The notes beneath the pieces are model-generated. The model had not been told where the DNA came from and did not search any database. It saw only the letters and a program-made list of their open reading frames with translations. A DNA stretch of 64,000 nucleotides from Streptomyces sp. PR69 (lineage in GTDB: Bacteria; Actinomycetota; Actinomycetes; Streptomycetales; Streptomycetaceae). Below are positions 53,814 to 62,530 of this stretch, piece by piece. Position 1 is the stretch's first letter; each line of letters begins with the position of its first letter. Both the position numbers and the translations under genes were made by a program. Location: positions 214,103-278,102 of the forward strand of contig NZ_JAOWCB010000005.1 in assembly GCF_026420845.1 (NCBI RefSeq), in the 5' to 3' direction.

Positions 53814-55079
53814 ATGGCTACGACTCCGCTCTTCCGCGTCATCCTGCGGATGGAAATCCGGCCCGGCACACAGGACGACTTCGAACGCACCTGGTGGGAG
53901 GTGGGCTCCGCGATCGCCCGGCAGCCAGCCAACCGGGGGCAGACGCTGACGCGCGCGACGGAGGGCGAGGGCGGCGCACCCGTCTACTACGTGATCACCG
54001 ACTGGACGGACGAGGAGTCGTTCCGGGCCTTCGAGGTCAGCGAAGCCCACGTCGGGCACCGCAAGCGGCTCGGCCGTTACCGTACCGGCGGTGAGATGAC
54101 CACCACTCAGGTCGTGTACGAGATCCCCCCGGCGGCCGCCGCACCCCGAGCCCCGGCCGCCGGCGGAAGCGCCGGCGAGGAGCGCCCCGCCCTCGCTTTC
54201 ATCGGACTGGGCAACATGGGCGGCGGCATGGCCGCCCGCCTGCTCGACTCCGGCCGCCGGCTCACCGTCCACAACCGCACCGCCGCCAAGGCCCGCCCGC
54301 TCGTCGAGGCCGGGGCCGTCGCCGCCGACAGCCCCGCCGACGCGGCCCGGGGGCACTCCGTCGTGCTGCTCAGCCTCAGCGACGAAGCCGCCGTGGACGA
54401 GGTGCTCTTCCGGCAGATCGTCCCCGTCCTGGCGCCGGGCAGCATCGTCGTCGACACCTCCACCGTCTCACCGGAGTACGCGCGGCGCGCCGCCGCGCGG
54501 CTGGCCGACGCCGGGCTCCGGCGCGTCGAGGCCTGCGTCGTCGGCAACCCCCTCCAGGCCCGCGAGGGCAAGCTCCGCGTCTACACCAGCGGCGTCGAAC
54601 ACGACGTCGCCGAGGTCGCGGACATCCTCGACGCGATCGGCTCCGAGGTGCTGCACCTCGGCGCGCCCGGCGCCGCCGCCACCCTCAAACTCATCTTCAA
54701 TCTGCTGCTCGGCGCCCAGGTCGCCTCGCTCTCCGAGGCCGTCGCCTACGGAGTGCGGGCGGGCCTGGACCGCGACCGGCTGCTGTCGGCGATCGCCGAG
54801 AGCGGCTTCAGCTCGATCGTGATGCGCTTCCGCGCCGAGCTGATGCGCAAGGGCAGCTACGAACCCGCCTTCTTCCGTTCCGCGCTGATGGAGAAGGACC
54901 TGCGCCTCGCCATCGACGACGCGAAGGGCGCGGGCGTCGAACTGCCCGTCCTGGACACCGTACGGGCCGGGTTCGCCGCCGTCGTCGCGGCGGGCGACGG
55001 CGACAAGGACGCCTCGGTCCTCATCGAGCACACCACGCCCGCGGCTGCCGCACAGCCGCCCCAGGGAGCCGCCTCATGA
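53814..55079 (+). CDS. ABM monooxygenase - NAD(P) beta-hydroxyacid-dehydrogenase-like fusion
   Basis: A 421-residue two-domain protein. Residues ~1-105 are an ABM domain (FRVILRMEIRPGTQDDFERTW, VITDWTDEESFRAFE) like the gene at 2012-2356. After a Pro/Ala linker (about 106-122), residues ~123-410 form a 6PGDH/3-hydroxyisobutyrate-dehydrogenase-like enzyme: FIGLGNMGGGMAARLL cofactor motif, VVDTSTVSP, and GAAATLKLIFNLLLGAQ where the catalytic Lys appears as TLKL. The ATG at 53814 has GGAGG 8 nt upstream. Such a fusion is unfamiliar to me. It probably couples an oxygenation with a reduction on the same ring. Confidence 0.82.
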   Translation: MATTPLFRVILRMEIRPGTQDDFERTWWEVGSAIARQPANRGQTLTRATEGEGGAPVYYVITDWTDEESFRAFEVSEAHVGHRKRLGRYRTGGEMTTTQVVYEIPPAAAAPRAPAAGGSAGEERPALAFIGLGNMGGGMAARLLDSGRRLTVHNRTAAKARPLVEAGAVAADSPADAARGHSVVLLSLSDEAAVDEVLFRQIVPVLAPGSIVVDTSTVSPEYARRAAARLADAGLRRVEACVVGNPLQAREGKLRVYTSGVEHDVAEVADILDAIGSEVLHLGAPGAAATLKLIFNLLLGAQVASLSEAVAYGVRAGLDRDRLLSAIAESGFSSIVMRFRAELMRKGSYEPAFFRSALMEKDLRLAIDDAKGAGVELPVLDTVRAGFAAVVAAGDGDKDASVLIEHTTPAAAAQPPQGAAS

Positions 55080-55516
55080 CCCCGCACGCCCCGGACGCCC
55101 GCCACCACCGGCTGAAAGTCCTCGCCGAGGCGGGCGCGGCCGCCCGCGCGGGCCGCGCCCCGTCCGACGACGTCGACCGGCTGCTGGAGCTCGTCTTCGA
55201 GTGGTTCCGCTCCAACTTCCGCCCGGAGCGCGCGCACGGCCGCTCCGGGATCTTCCGGTACGCCGTCAACACCCCGCTCGGGGTCCGCCACCGCTTTATC
55301 GTCGTCGACGCCGGCGCCTGCACGGCGGCCGCTTCCGCGGACCGCCCGGCCGATGCCACGATCGGCGTGGACCTCGACGATCTGATCGCGCTCGCGGTCG
55401 GCGAACTCAAAGGCACCGATGCCTTCGTCAACGGACGCCTGAAGATCTCGGGCGATGTCTTCTTCGCCATGAACTGGATCGAGTGGTTCGGCTCACGCAG
55501 CACCGCGCGCGACTAG
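55076..55516 (+). CDS. SCP2 sterol-carrier-like protein
   Basis: A 146-residue protein whose C-terminal two thirds resemble the SCP2 fold: GDVDRLLE-like opening helix, a central strand pair (HRFIVVDAGACTAA), then DLDDLIALAVGELKGTDAFVNGRLKISGD, which is the typical SCP2 helix-turn (DAFMSGKLKIKGD-like). It binds hydrophobic ligands. ATGA overlap with the fusion gene suggests it holds the hydrophobic polyketide for that enzyme. Right-most gene I assign to the cluster. Confidence 0.78.
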   Translation: MTPHAPDARHHRLKVLAEAGAAARAGRAPSDDVDRLLELVFEWFRSNFRPERAHGRSGIFRYAVNTPLGVRHRFIVVDAGACTAAASADRPADATIGVDLDDLIALAVGELKGTDAFVNGRLKISGDVFFAMNWIEWFGSRSTARD

Positions 55517-55533
55517 CTGCCGACGGGACAGCG

Positions 55534-55555
55534 GCCCCGGCAGGGGGTGCGGGGC
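55534..55555. terminator. Weak hairpin between convergent SCP2 and membrane-protein genes
   Basis: Arms GCCCCG (55534-55539) and CGGGGC (55550-55555), 10-nt loop; short, so only tentative. Confidence 0.35.
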
Positions 55556-55596
55556 TCCGCCGCGTTGAAACGGACGGGCGGGGAGAGCGCGCCGTG

Positions 55597-56025
55597 TCAC
55601 CGGTGGCGGTGGAGGCGGGGGGTGCGGAGCCAGGACGGGCGGTGGGGGCGGCGGCCCCGCAGGGCGCGGGCCGTCAGGATGAGGGCCGTGGCGATCGCGA
55701 TCGCCGCCATGGCGAGCAGCCAGTTGCGGGGGTAGTCCAGCGGCAGCACCGACGGGTTGCGCCGGACCGGCGCCAGCAGCGGCGGGAGCGCGATCGCCGT
55801 CAGCGCGCCCGCGACGATCAGCACCCCGCGGATCAGCCCGCGCGCCGGGACGCTCGCCACGAGCAGCCCTGCGGTCAGCACGAACGGCGCGATGAGACCG
55901 TCGTGGAGCACGATCGCCCCGGCCAGCCACACCGCCACCTCCGACAGCTCGCCGCCCGCCCACAGCAGCCGCCCGCCGATCGCGATCAGCAGGACGCCGA
56001 ACGCGCCCACGGCATACCGCATCAT
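55597..56025 (-). CDS. Small integral membrane protein
   Basis: A 142-residue protein with about four hydrophobic segments (AVGAFGVLLIAIGGRLLWAGG; VAVWLAGAIVLHDGLIAPFVL; GVLIVAGALTAIALPPLL; WLLAMAAIAIATALIL) and a basic C-terminal tail. Its ATG overlaps the stop of the molybdoenzyme gene (TGATG), so the two are co-expressed. Function unknown. Confidence 0.65.
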   Translation of the reverse strand: MMRYAVGAFGVLLIAIGGRLLWAGGELSEVAVWLAGAIVLHDGLIAPFVLTAGLLVASVPARGLIRGVLIVAGALTAIALPPLLAPVRRNPSVLPLDYPRNWLLAMAAIAIATALILTARALRGRRPHRPSWLRTPRLHRHR

Positions 56026-57335
56026 CAGATGATCTCCATTCTGGCGACCCACTTGGTCTGCCATACGCCGGGCCGGTTGGGCGCGATGACGCGGGCCGGG
56101 AAGCCGTGGTCCAGGGAGAGGACCTGGCCGTTGAGACGCAGGGCCAGCAGGGTCAGCGGGTCCTCGGTGTAGCCGCCGCCCATCTCCATCACCCGGTAGG
56201 CGCCTCGCCGTTCCATGGAGACCACCCGGACGAGCGCGTCAGGGCGGCCCCCGGCGCGGGCGACCAGGTCGCGGACGCGGACGCCGCTCCAGTCGGCGTA
56301 CTTGCTCCAGCCCTCGACGCAGGCGATCGGCAGCCGCACGGTGTGCTGGGCCATGGCGGCGAGTTCGTCGAGGGTCAGTTCGTAGCTGTCGCGGCCCAGC
56401 ACGGTCAGCCGGTATCCGGACAGGTCCCGGCCGACCATCCCGGCCTGGGCGGCGGAGCGGTTGACGGGCAGGCCCTGTTCGCCGTGGTCGGGATGGCGCG
56501 GTGCGAAGAGGTCGAGGTTCTTGAGCGGGGTGACGGTCTGGCCGACGGTGGTCAGGGTGACCGCGCCGACCGCCGCCGACACGCCTGCCAGCAGGGACCG
56601 CCGGTCCGGCCCGTCCGCCGCGGGCAGTTCCAGCGTGCCGGGAGACGTCCGGCTCCAGTGCGCCCTGATGTCCGGGTATTTGACGGCGATGTGGAGCACC
56701 AGCGAACCGAACACCACCCAGGCGACGGCGAAGTGCACGGGCACGAACGAGAACGGCCAGGGATACCACTGGACCGTGTTCAGCAGCCCGGTGAGCAGCT
56801 GGAAAACTGTGGCCGCGACGAGCACCGCGATGGAGAGCCGTTCCAGGGCGTGCCGCACGGATCTGACGGGCGGCCACACGAACAGCCGCGGGTATACGGT
56901 CCACAGCTTCGCGAACAGCAGGGGGATCGCGGCGATGCCGCTGGCGACATGGACGCCCTGGGTGAGCCGGTAGCCCCACACGGGCCTGCTGGGGAGCGCT
57001 CCGGCCAGCCAGTCGGGCGGTCGCTGCACATAGTGGCTGAGGAACCCGGTGAGGAAGCACAGGGCGATCAGCACGCCCAGCCAGCGGCCGATCACGGTGG
57101 CGGTGCGGGGCTCGTGCAGCCGCCCTGTGAACTGCGGCAGCGGCGGCTTGGGCAGCCGCGGCCTCGGCAGGCTCACCGACGGCAGCCGCAACCACCGCAG
57201 CCGCAGCGACGGCATGCGCAACGACCGCATACGCAGCGATGGCAGCCGCAGCGGCGGCAGGGTCGGCCGGTGCTCGGGGAGCCGTGGGAGCCGTGGGGGC
57301 CAGGGGATCCGTGGGGTCCTCATGACCTCCACCAT
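56025..57335 (-). CDS. Membrane molybdopterin oxidoreductase (sulfite-oxidase-like) with cytochrome b-type N-terminus
   Basis: A 436-residue protein. Residues ~8-65 are a run of Pro/Arg/Leu repeats (RLPSLRMRSLRMPSLRLRWLRLPS region), then four or five membrane helices with His (about 80-225) resembling a b-type cytochrome, then a molybdopterin-binding domain (about 290-436) with LPIACVEGWS (Cys molybdenum ligand) and SLDHGFPARVIAPNRPGVWQTKW. It probably reduces or oxidises a small S- or N-oxide at the membrane. Start uncertain: ATG 57335 or 57323. Confidence 0.8.
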   Translation of the reverse strand: MVEVMRTPRIPWPPRLPRLPEHRPTLPPLRLPSLRMRSLRMPSLRLRWLRLPSVSLPRPRLPKPPLPQFTGRLHEPRTATVIGRWLGVLIALCFLTGFLSHYVQRPPDWLAGALPSRPVWGYRLTQGVHVASGIAAIPLLFAKLWTVYPRLFVWPPVRSVRHALERLSIAVLVAATVFQLLTGLLNTVQWYPWPFSFVPVHFAVAWVVFGSLVLHIAVKYPDIRAHWSRTSPGTLELPAADGPDRRSLLAGVSAAVGAVTLTTVGQTVTPLKNLDLFAPRHPDHGEQGLPVNRSAAQAGMVGRDLSGYRLTVLGRDSYELTLDELAAMAQHTVRLPIACVEGWSKYADWSGVRVRDLVARAGGRPDALVRVVSMERRGAYRVMEMGGGYTEDPLTLLALRLNGQVLSLDHGFPARVIAPNRPGVWQTKWVARMEII

Positions 57336-57436
57336 CCCCCCGGCGGGCCCTGCGCGGGGTGCGCGACACCTTACGGAATGCGGACGTCGCGCGCCGTGTG
57401 CGCGTATCCGGCCGCGCCGGATGCCAGGCTGATCCC

Positions 57437-58891
57437 GTGATCAATCCGCGTACCCTCGCCGCCGGCGGACTGCTGGCGGCTCTGATCGCCGTTGTCGCGC
57501 TGACCGTCCGCAAGGACGGCTATGTCTCTGACCCCGTGGGCCTGGCCTGGTGGTATGCCGCCTGCTGGGCGCTGTTCGCCATGGCCGTGTTCACGGTGCG
57601 GAAGGCTCCGGTGCGTCAGGCGGCAGTGCTCATCGCGGCCGGCGGCGTCGCGGTCGCGGCGATGGGGCTGCTCGCGCCCCCGCGGACCAGCACGGACTCG
57701 TTCCGCTATGCGTGGGACGGCCGGGTGCAGGCGGCCGGGATCTCCCCGTACGATCATCCGCCCGCCGCCCCGGAGCTGGTGAAGCTGCGCGACGACTGGC
57801 TGTTTCCCACGGGCGACGCCTGCCGGCTTCCGGAGCGGGCGCGGATTCCTGGGCCGGAGGGCGAACTGCACTGCACACGGATGAACCGGCCGCAGGTTCA
57901 CACGATCTATCCGCCGGTGGCGGAGGGCTACTTCCTGCTGGTGCACGCCCTCTCCCCGGACGGCTCCCGGCACAAGGGGCTCCAGGTCGGCGGGGTCGCC
58001 CTGGCGGCCGGTGTGACGGCGGCCGTGCTGCTGGTGCTGCGGCGGCGCGGCGATCCCCGTCTCGCCGCGCTGTGGGCGTGGTGCCCGATCGTGCCGATCG
58101 AGGCGGTGAACAACGCCCATGTGGACGTCTTGGGCGTGCTGTTGGCGGTGGCAGGTCTGGCGCTGGTCGCGCGGCGGCGGCGTGCCGCGGGCGGGGCGCT
58201 GCTCGGCGCGGCGGTCGCGGCCAAGCTGATGCCGGCGGTGGTGCTGCCCGGCGCGCTGGCGGGCGTGCGGCGGGTGCGTGACGCGGCCGCCGTGCTGGTG
58301 CCCGTCGCCGCGGTGACCGCCGTCGCCTATCTGCCGTATCTGCTGGTGTCGAACAGCTCCGTGCTGGGCTATCTCGGCGGCTATACGGAGGAGGAGGGGT
58401 ACGACGATCCCTCGGCCCGTCAGCGGTACGCCCTGCTGCGTCTGGTGCTGCCGGACGACTGGGCACTGCCCGCGCTGGTCGTGGCAATGCTCGCGGTCGT
58501 GGCGCATGTGCTGCTGCGCGGGGACCCGGAGCGCCCGTGGAGCGGGGCGCTGGCGGTGACGGGCGCGGCCTTTCTCCTCGCCACTCCGGGCTATTCGTGG
58601 TACGCGCTGCTGCTGGCCGCCCTGGTGGCGCTGGACGGGCGCTGGGAGTGGCTGGCGGTGGCCGCCGCCGGGGCGGCGAAGTACGTCACGGGCAACTCGG
58701 GCGCGGATGCGCAGGTGATGAGCGCCACGGCGTACGGGCTCGCGGCAGGGATCGTGCTCGCGGCCGCGCTGGCGCGCCGTGCGGGGCGGCAGGCCCGCAG
58801 CGGGGGCGTGGAGGGCGAAGGGGAACGGGCGGGGCCGTCGTCGGCGGTGGCCGGGACGCTCGGCCGCCGGTCCGTGAGTCACCGGTCCTGA
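57437..58891 (+). CDS. GT87-like polyprenyl-phosphate-dependent mannosyltransferase
   Basis: A 484-residue integral membrane protein with about 10-12 hydrophobic segments. DSFRYAWDGRVQAAGISPYDHPP (acidic catalytic loop after TM3) and YPPVAEGYFLLVHAL are typical of the DUF2029/GT87 family that adds mannose from polyprenyl-phosphate-mannose to lipid glycans. GTG start chosen at 57437; an upstream GTG at 57359 is in frame. General cell-envelope gene, outside the cluster. Confidence 0.75.
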   Translation: MINPRTLAAGGLLAALIAVVALTVRKDGYVSDPVGLAWWYAACWALFAMAVFTVRKAPVRQAAVLIAAGGVAVAAMGLLAPPRTSTDSFRYAWDGRVQAAGISPYDHPPAAPELVKLRDDWLFPTGDACRLPERARIPGPEGELHCTRMNRPQVHTIYPPVAEGYFLLVHALSPDGSRHKGLQVGGVALAAGVTAAVLLVLRRRGDPRLAALWAWCPIVPIEAVNNAHVDVLGVLLAVAGLALVARRRRAAGGALLGAAVAAKLMPAVVLPGALAGVRRVRDAAAVLVPVAAVTAVAYLPYLLVSNSSVLGYLGGYTEEEGYDDPSARQRYALLRLVLPDDWALPALVVAMLAVVAHVLLRGDPERPWSGALAVTGAAFLLATPGYSWYALLLAALVALDGRWEWLAVAAAGAAKYVTGNSGADAQVMSATAYGLAAGIVLAAALARRAGRQARSGGVEGEGERAGPSSAVAGTLGRRSVSHRS

Positions 58892-58902
58892 GCCGCCGCG
58901 CC

Positions 58903-58930
58903 GCTGCCCGGCGAGTCGCGGCCGGGCAGC
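58903..58930 (+). terminator. Hairpin after the GT87-like gene
   Basis: Perfect 10-bp arms GCTGCCCGGC (58903-58912) and GCCGGGCAGC (58921-58930), 8-nt loop. Confidence 0.78.
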
Positions 58931-59260
58931 GAGCCCGGCCGTCGAGGGTGCCGGGCCGCGGGCGTGTGACGTCAGTGGTCGGTGCAATTCGAGCATGGCG
59001 TGCATGACCGCGGCCGGTACGGCCGGAGCTCGGCGCGGCCGGCGGCGAGCGGCGGGCGCCGCCGGGCTCGGCAAGCACGGCCACGGCCCGTTGCCCCGGC
59101 GACCAGGTGAGCGTGGCGGGAGTGCGCCGCGCCTGACCGCGGCGGGCTCGTCGACCCGGCCCCGCGGCGCGGGCGCGCTCGCCGCCGCCTCCCGCGTGCT
59201 TCCGGCCAGCCGTGCCACAGCGGCAACTCCGCTGTCTTTACGGGCTGTTGAGCCCGGCTC

Positions 59261-59266
59261 TACTCT
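59261..59266 (+). promoter_or_regulatory. Possible -10 element for a leaderless M64 peptidase mRNA
   Basis: TACTCT ends 8 nt before the ATG at 59275; a TTACGG is 17 bp upstream. There is no Shine-Dalgarno sequence, so transcription could start at or next to the ATG. Confidence 0.35.
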
Positions 59267-59274
59267 CCGGGCCC

Positions 59275-61200
59275 ATGACCTCACCCGGCATACGTCCCCG
59301 AAGAACGTCGCTGCTCGCCACCGCGGGCGCGCTCGTCGCCGTCTGTCTGCTGGGCGGCGGCCCCCCGGCCGCCGCCGATGTGCAGGACACGGCCGGTCCG
59401 GTGACCGAGTCCGCGACCGTCGTCCCCGTCCAGACCACGGGCCCCGCCGACAAGCGCTTCAATCTCGTCGTCCTCGGCGACGGCTACACCGCCGATGAGA
59501 TGTCCGCCTTCCGCGCCGACGTCGACGAGCACCTGAAGGTGCTGTGGTCCATGGAGCCGTTCGCCTCGTACCGCTCGTACATCAATGTGTGGGCGGTGGA
59601 GGTCCCCTCCCGCGAGTCCGGTGTGGACTGCGACCCGTCCCTGGACTCGCCGCGCCGCGACACCCCGCTGAACATGGGCTTCTGGGGCGGCTGCAATCCG
59701 CGGAGCGTACAGCGGCTGCTGACGGTCGACAGCGGCCCGGCGGGCGCGCTCGCCGGCCTCGTGCCGGGTGCGACCCCGGCCAACCGGCAGATCCTCGCGC
59801 TCGCGAACAGCGACACCTACGGGGGCGCGGGCGGCGGCTATGCCACCGCCTCCGGCGGCAATGCGCTGTCCGCGCTGATCACCCCCCATGAGCTGGGGCA
59901 CTCGCTCGGCAAGCTCCAGGACGAGTACGACTACTACCAGCGCGGGGTGCCCGGCGGCGGCTACCAGGGCGGTGAGCCGGACTCCGCGCACCATACGCTG
60001 CTCACCGAGGAGCAGATGCGCGAGCGGCGCGCGAAGTGGTGGCGCTGGCTGGGCGAGGAGAGCGAGGCCGGCGGGATCATCGGCCGTCATGAGGGCGGCC
60101 TCTACAGCACCACGGGGGTGTGGCGGCCCAGCCGGCACTCCGCGATGAAGACGCTGGGCTATGCCTTCGACCAGGTAGAGCGGGAGGTGCTGACGCAGAG
60201 GATCTCCGCGAAGGTGGATCTCGTCCAGGACCATACGCCCAACACGGCCCCGATCGGCGACGACCGGACGGTCTGGGTGGACACCCTGCATCCGCTGGGC
60301 GGCGAACTGGACGTGGTCTGGCGGCTCGACCGGCGTCCGCTGCGTACGCAGGGGGCGCGCACGGTCGATCTGCGCCGGCTGCGGCTGTCTCCCGGCACTC
60401 ATACGCTGACCGCGACGGTGAGCGATCCGACGCCGTTCGTCCGCGATCCCGCGATCCGGCGCTCCGCCGCGCTGACCCGTACGGTCGTCTGGACGGTGGA
60501 CACCTCGGTCGACACCCGTCCGGAGCCGGTGACGCCCGCCTTCACCGGTCACACGGACACGGCGACGCCGGTGGGAGCGTCGAGCGTGGTGTATGCGGAC
60601 ACCACCCATCCGGTCGACCGTACGCTGAGGGTCCGCTGGGCTCTGGACGGCCGTCCGCTGGCCAATGGGGGCAACGACCGCGATCTGGATCTGAGCGCGC
60701 TGCGGCTGCGGCCCGGGACCCATGTCCTGACAGCCCGTATCGCGGGCACGGCGGCCCGGCTCAGCTGGACGGTGGACGCCTCGCCGGCGCGGGCCGCGTA
60801 CCGGCTCTCGGAGCCGCTGCGCACGGTGCACCGCCCCGGCCGGCCGGTGGAGTATGTGTACGACGGCCCGTTCACGATGGCGCTTTCGGCCCGGGACGAC
60901 CGGGCGGGCGCGGTGGTGCGGGAGTTCCGGGTCGACGGCGACGGCTGGCAGACGTACTACGGCTGGCCGACCGACTCGGACGCCCCATACCGCTTCACTC
61001 CGAGCGGCACCGTCATCGACGGTCTGGTCTTCGGCAAGCTCGGCAGGCATCGCGCGGCGCCGTGGGACGACGCCACACCCGACTACGGCACCCACACGAT
61101 CGAGTACCGGACGGTCGACGCCGCGGGCAATGTCTCAAAGCCGGGGAGCTTCCTGGTGACGCTGCTGCCGCCGCTGCCGTACGGCCCGGAAGCGCCATAG
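59275..61200 (+). CDS. Secreted M64-family zinc metallopeptidase
   Basis: A 641-residue exported protein: signal peptide (RPRRTSLLATAGALVAVCLLGG, residues ~8-29), then FNLVVLGDGYTADEM, an M64 hallmark, and the zinc site HELGHSLGKLQDEYD. The C-terminal half carries two repeats of a beta-sandwich type (VWRLDRRPL...LRLSPGTHTLTA and VRWALDGRPL...LRLRPGTHVLTA). Family members include IgA peptidase. No ribosome site; see the leaderless promoter. Confidence 0.88.
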   Translation: MTSPGIRPRRTSLLATAGALVAVCLLGGGPPAAADVQDTAGPVTESATVVPVQTTGPADKRFNLVVLGDGYTADEMSAFRADVDEHLKVLWSMEPFASYRSYINVWAVEVPSRESGVDCDPSLDSPRRDTPLNMGFWGGCNPRSVQRLLTVDSGPAGALAGLVPGATPANRQILALANSDTYGGAGGGYATASGGNALSALITPHELGHSLGKLQDEYDYYQRGVPGGGYQGGEPDSAHHTLLTEEQMRERRAKWWRWLGEESEAGGIIGRHEGGLYSTTGVWRPSRHSAMKTLGYAFDQVEREVLTQRISAKVDLVQDHTPNTAPIGDDRTVWVDTLHPLGGELDVVWRLDRRPLRTQGARTVDLRRLRLSPGTHTLTATVSDPTPFVRDPAIRRSAALTRTVVWTVDTSVDTRPEPVTPAFTGHTDTATPVGASSVVYADTTHPVDRTLRVRWALDGRPLANGGNDRDLDLSALRLRPGTHVLTARIAGTAARLSWTVDASPARAAYRLSEPLRTVHRPGRPVEYVYDGPFTMALSARDDRAGAVVREFRVDGDGWQTYYGWPTDSDAPYRFTPSGTVIDGLVFGKLGRHRAAPWDDATPDYGTHTIEYRTVDAAGNVSKPGSFLVTLLPPLPYGPEAP

Positions 61201-61203
61201 GCC

Positions 61204-61234
61204 CGCCCGTCAGGGGAAGGAGGCGGGACGGGCG
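61204..61234. terminator. Hairpin between peptidase gene and DUF397 gene
   Basis: 8-bp arms CGCCCGTC (61204-61211) and GACGGGCG (61227-61234) in the 39-bp gap of convergent genes. Confidence 0.5.
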
Positions 61235-61239
61235 GCGGG

Positions 61240-61527
61240 TCAGCCGCGGCTCGGGGTGAGCAGGAAGTCCGCCTGACCCGCCTTCGCCCCCTCGATGAAG
61301 GCCGCGATCTCGGAGGAGGTGTAGATCAGCGCTGGACCGTCGGGGTCGGCGGACTGGCGTACGGCGACACGGCCGTCCGCGAGCCTGAGCGCTTCGACGC
61401 AGTTGCCGCCGTTGCCTCCGCTCCACGGCTTCAGCCAGCCCGCCTCGCCCAGTTCCGAGGCGGGCATGCCGTTGTAGATGCCGTCCCGCACGCCGTTGTG
61501 CGTCCCCTCGGCTTTGCCGTCCGTCAC
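61240..61527 (-). CDS. DUF397 small protein
   Basis: A 95-residue DUF397 protein: WLKPWSGGNGGNCVEAL, VAVRQSADPDGPALIYTSSEIAAFIEGAKAG is the family core (S.....CVEVA ... VRDSKDPxGPxLxFxxxEWxAFL.G). In Streptomyces it is normally partnered with a neighbouring XRE/DUF5753 regulator, WhiJ-like, as here 3 bp upstream. Confidence 0.92.
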   Translation of the reverse strand: MTDGKAEGTHNGVRDGIYNGMPASELGEAGWLKPWSGGNGGNCVEALRLADGRVAVRQSADPDGPALIYTSSEIAAFIEGAKAGQADFLLTPSRG

Positions 61528-61530
61528 AGC

Positions 61531-62391
61531 TCACAGCTCCTTGCGGAGATCGCGGAGGATCTCCTTCGTACGTTGTGCGGTCGCGGCCTGGGCCGCCATG
61601 CGGTCCATGACCTCCAGGTGGGAGGCGACTTCGGGGCGGGCGTCGAGATAGACGGCCCCGGTCAGATACTCGCTGTAGACCATGTCCGGCAGTTCGGGAA
61701 TGGCGAACCGGAACAGGACGAACGGCCCATAGGTGCCGGGGTGGTGCCCGGCCTTGAACTCCGCGATCTGCAGGGTGACATGGGGCAGTTGAGCCCCTTC
61801 CAGCAACCGGTCGATCTGGGCGCGCATCACGCCCGGCCCGCCGACCGGCCTGCGGAACACCGTCTCATCCATGATCACCCAGAATCTGGGCGCGTCGGGC
61901 CGGGTGAGCAGGGACTGGCGTTCCATGCGCAGGGCGACATGCCCCTCGATCTCCTCCGGGTCGGTCTGGCCGAGGGCGCCGCTGTGCATGATGGCGCGTG
62001 CGTAGTCCTCGGTCTGCAACAGCCCGGGGACATAGTGCGGTTCATACGAACGAATGAGGCTGGCCGAGCCCTCCAGACTGACGTACATGCTGAACCAGTT
62101 GGGCAGCACATCGTGGAACCGCTGCCACCAGCCGGGCTTGTTGGCCTCCTCCGCCAGCTCGACGAAGTGCCGGGCCTCCTCCTCGGGCACGCCGTAGGCG
62201 CCGAGCAGCAGTTGCACATACGGGATCTTCAGGGCGACCTCGGCGGTCTCCATACGCCGGATGGTGCCCGCCGCGACGCGCAGCACCTTCGCCGCGTCCT
62301 CACGCCGGAGTCCGGCTCGTTCCCGCAGGTCCTGCAGGCGTTTGCCCAGGACGACCTGGCCCACGGTGGGGGCGGACCGCGGTTCGCTCAC
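61531..62391 (-). CDS. XRE-family regulator with DUF5753 (WhiJ-like)
   Basis: A 286-residue protein: helix-turn-helix at residues ~15-70 (LQDLRERAGLRREDAAKVLRVAAGTIRRMETAE), then the DUF5753 ligand/partner domain (YVPGLLQTEDYARA, HVTLQIAEFKAGHHPGTYGPF). It pairs with the DUF397 protein downstream; such pairs affect development and secondary metabolism. Divergent from the ATPase gene. Confidence 0.92.
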   Translation of the reverse strand: MSEPRSAPTVGQVVLGKRLQDLRERAGLRREDAAKVLRVAAGTIRRMETAEVALKIPYVQLLLGAYGVPEEEARHFVELAEEANKPGWWQRFHDVLPNWFSMYVSLEGSASLIRSYEPHYVPGLLQTEDYARAIMHSGALGQTDPEEIEGHVALRMERQSLLTRPDAPRFWVIMDETVFRRPVGGPGVMRAQIDRLLEGAQLPHVTLQIAEFKAGHHPGTYGPFVLFRFAIPELPDMVYSEYLTGAVYLDARPEVASHLEVMDRMAAQAATAQRTKEILRDLRKEL

Positions 62392-62530
62392 TTCGCGTCA
62401 CCCACTTCGATCCTCTCCCATGTGCCGGTGCGAGCAGTGTGCCACGGGCCCCGCGACAATGAATATGCCCACTCTGAAAAATTCATAGTGGGCCTTGCCA
62501 AGGTGGGTGCGGGGACGGGAAAGTGGTTGC

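Larger units (their letters stand above)
58892..59274. other. Intergenic region without a gene
   Basis: About 380 bp, GC-rich, with a terminator hairpin near its left end and a possible leaderless promoter at its right end. No codon pattern or ribosome site supports a gene between. Confidence 0.6.

Noticed and set aside
57359..57436. Upstream GTG start for the GT87-like gene
   Set aside because: Would overlap the divergent promoter region and add a non-hydrophobic leader; 57437 fits the first membrane segment.
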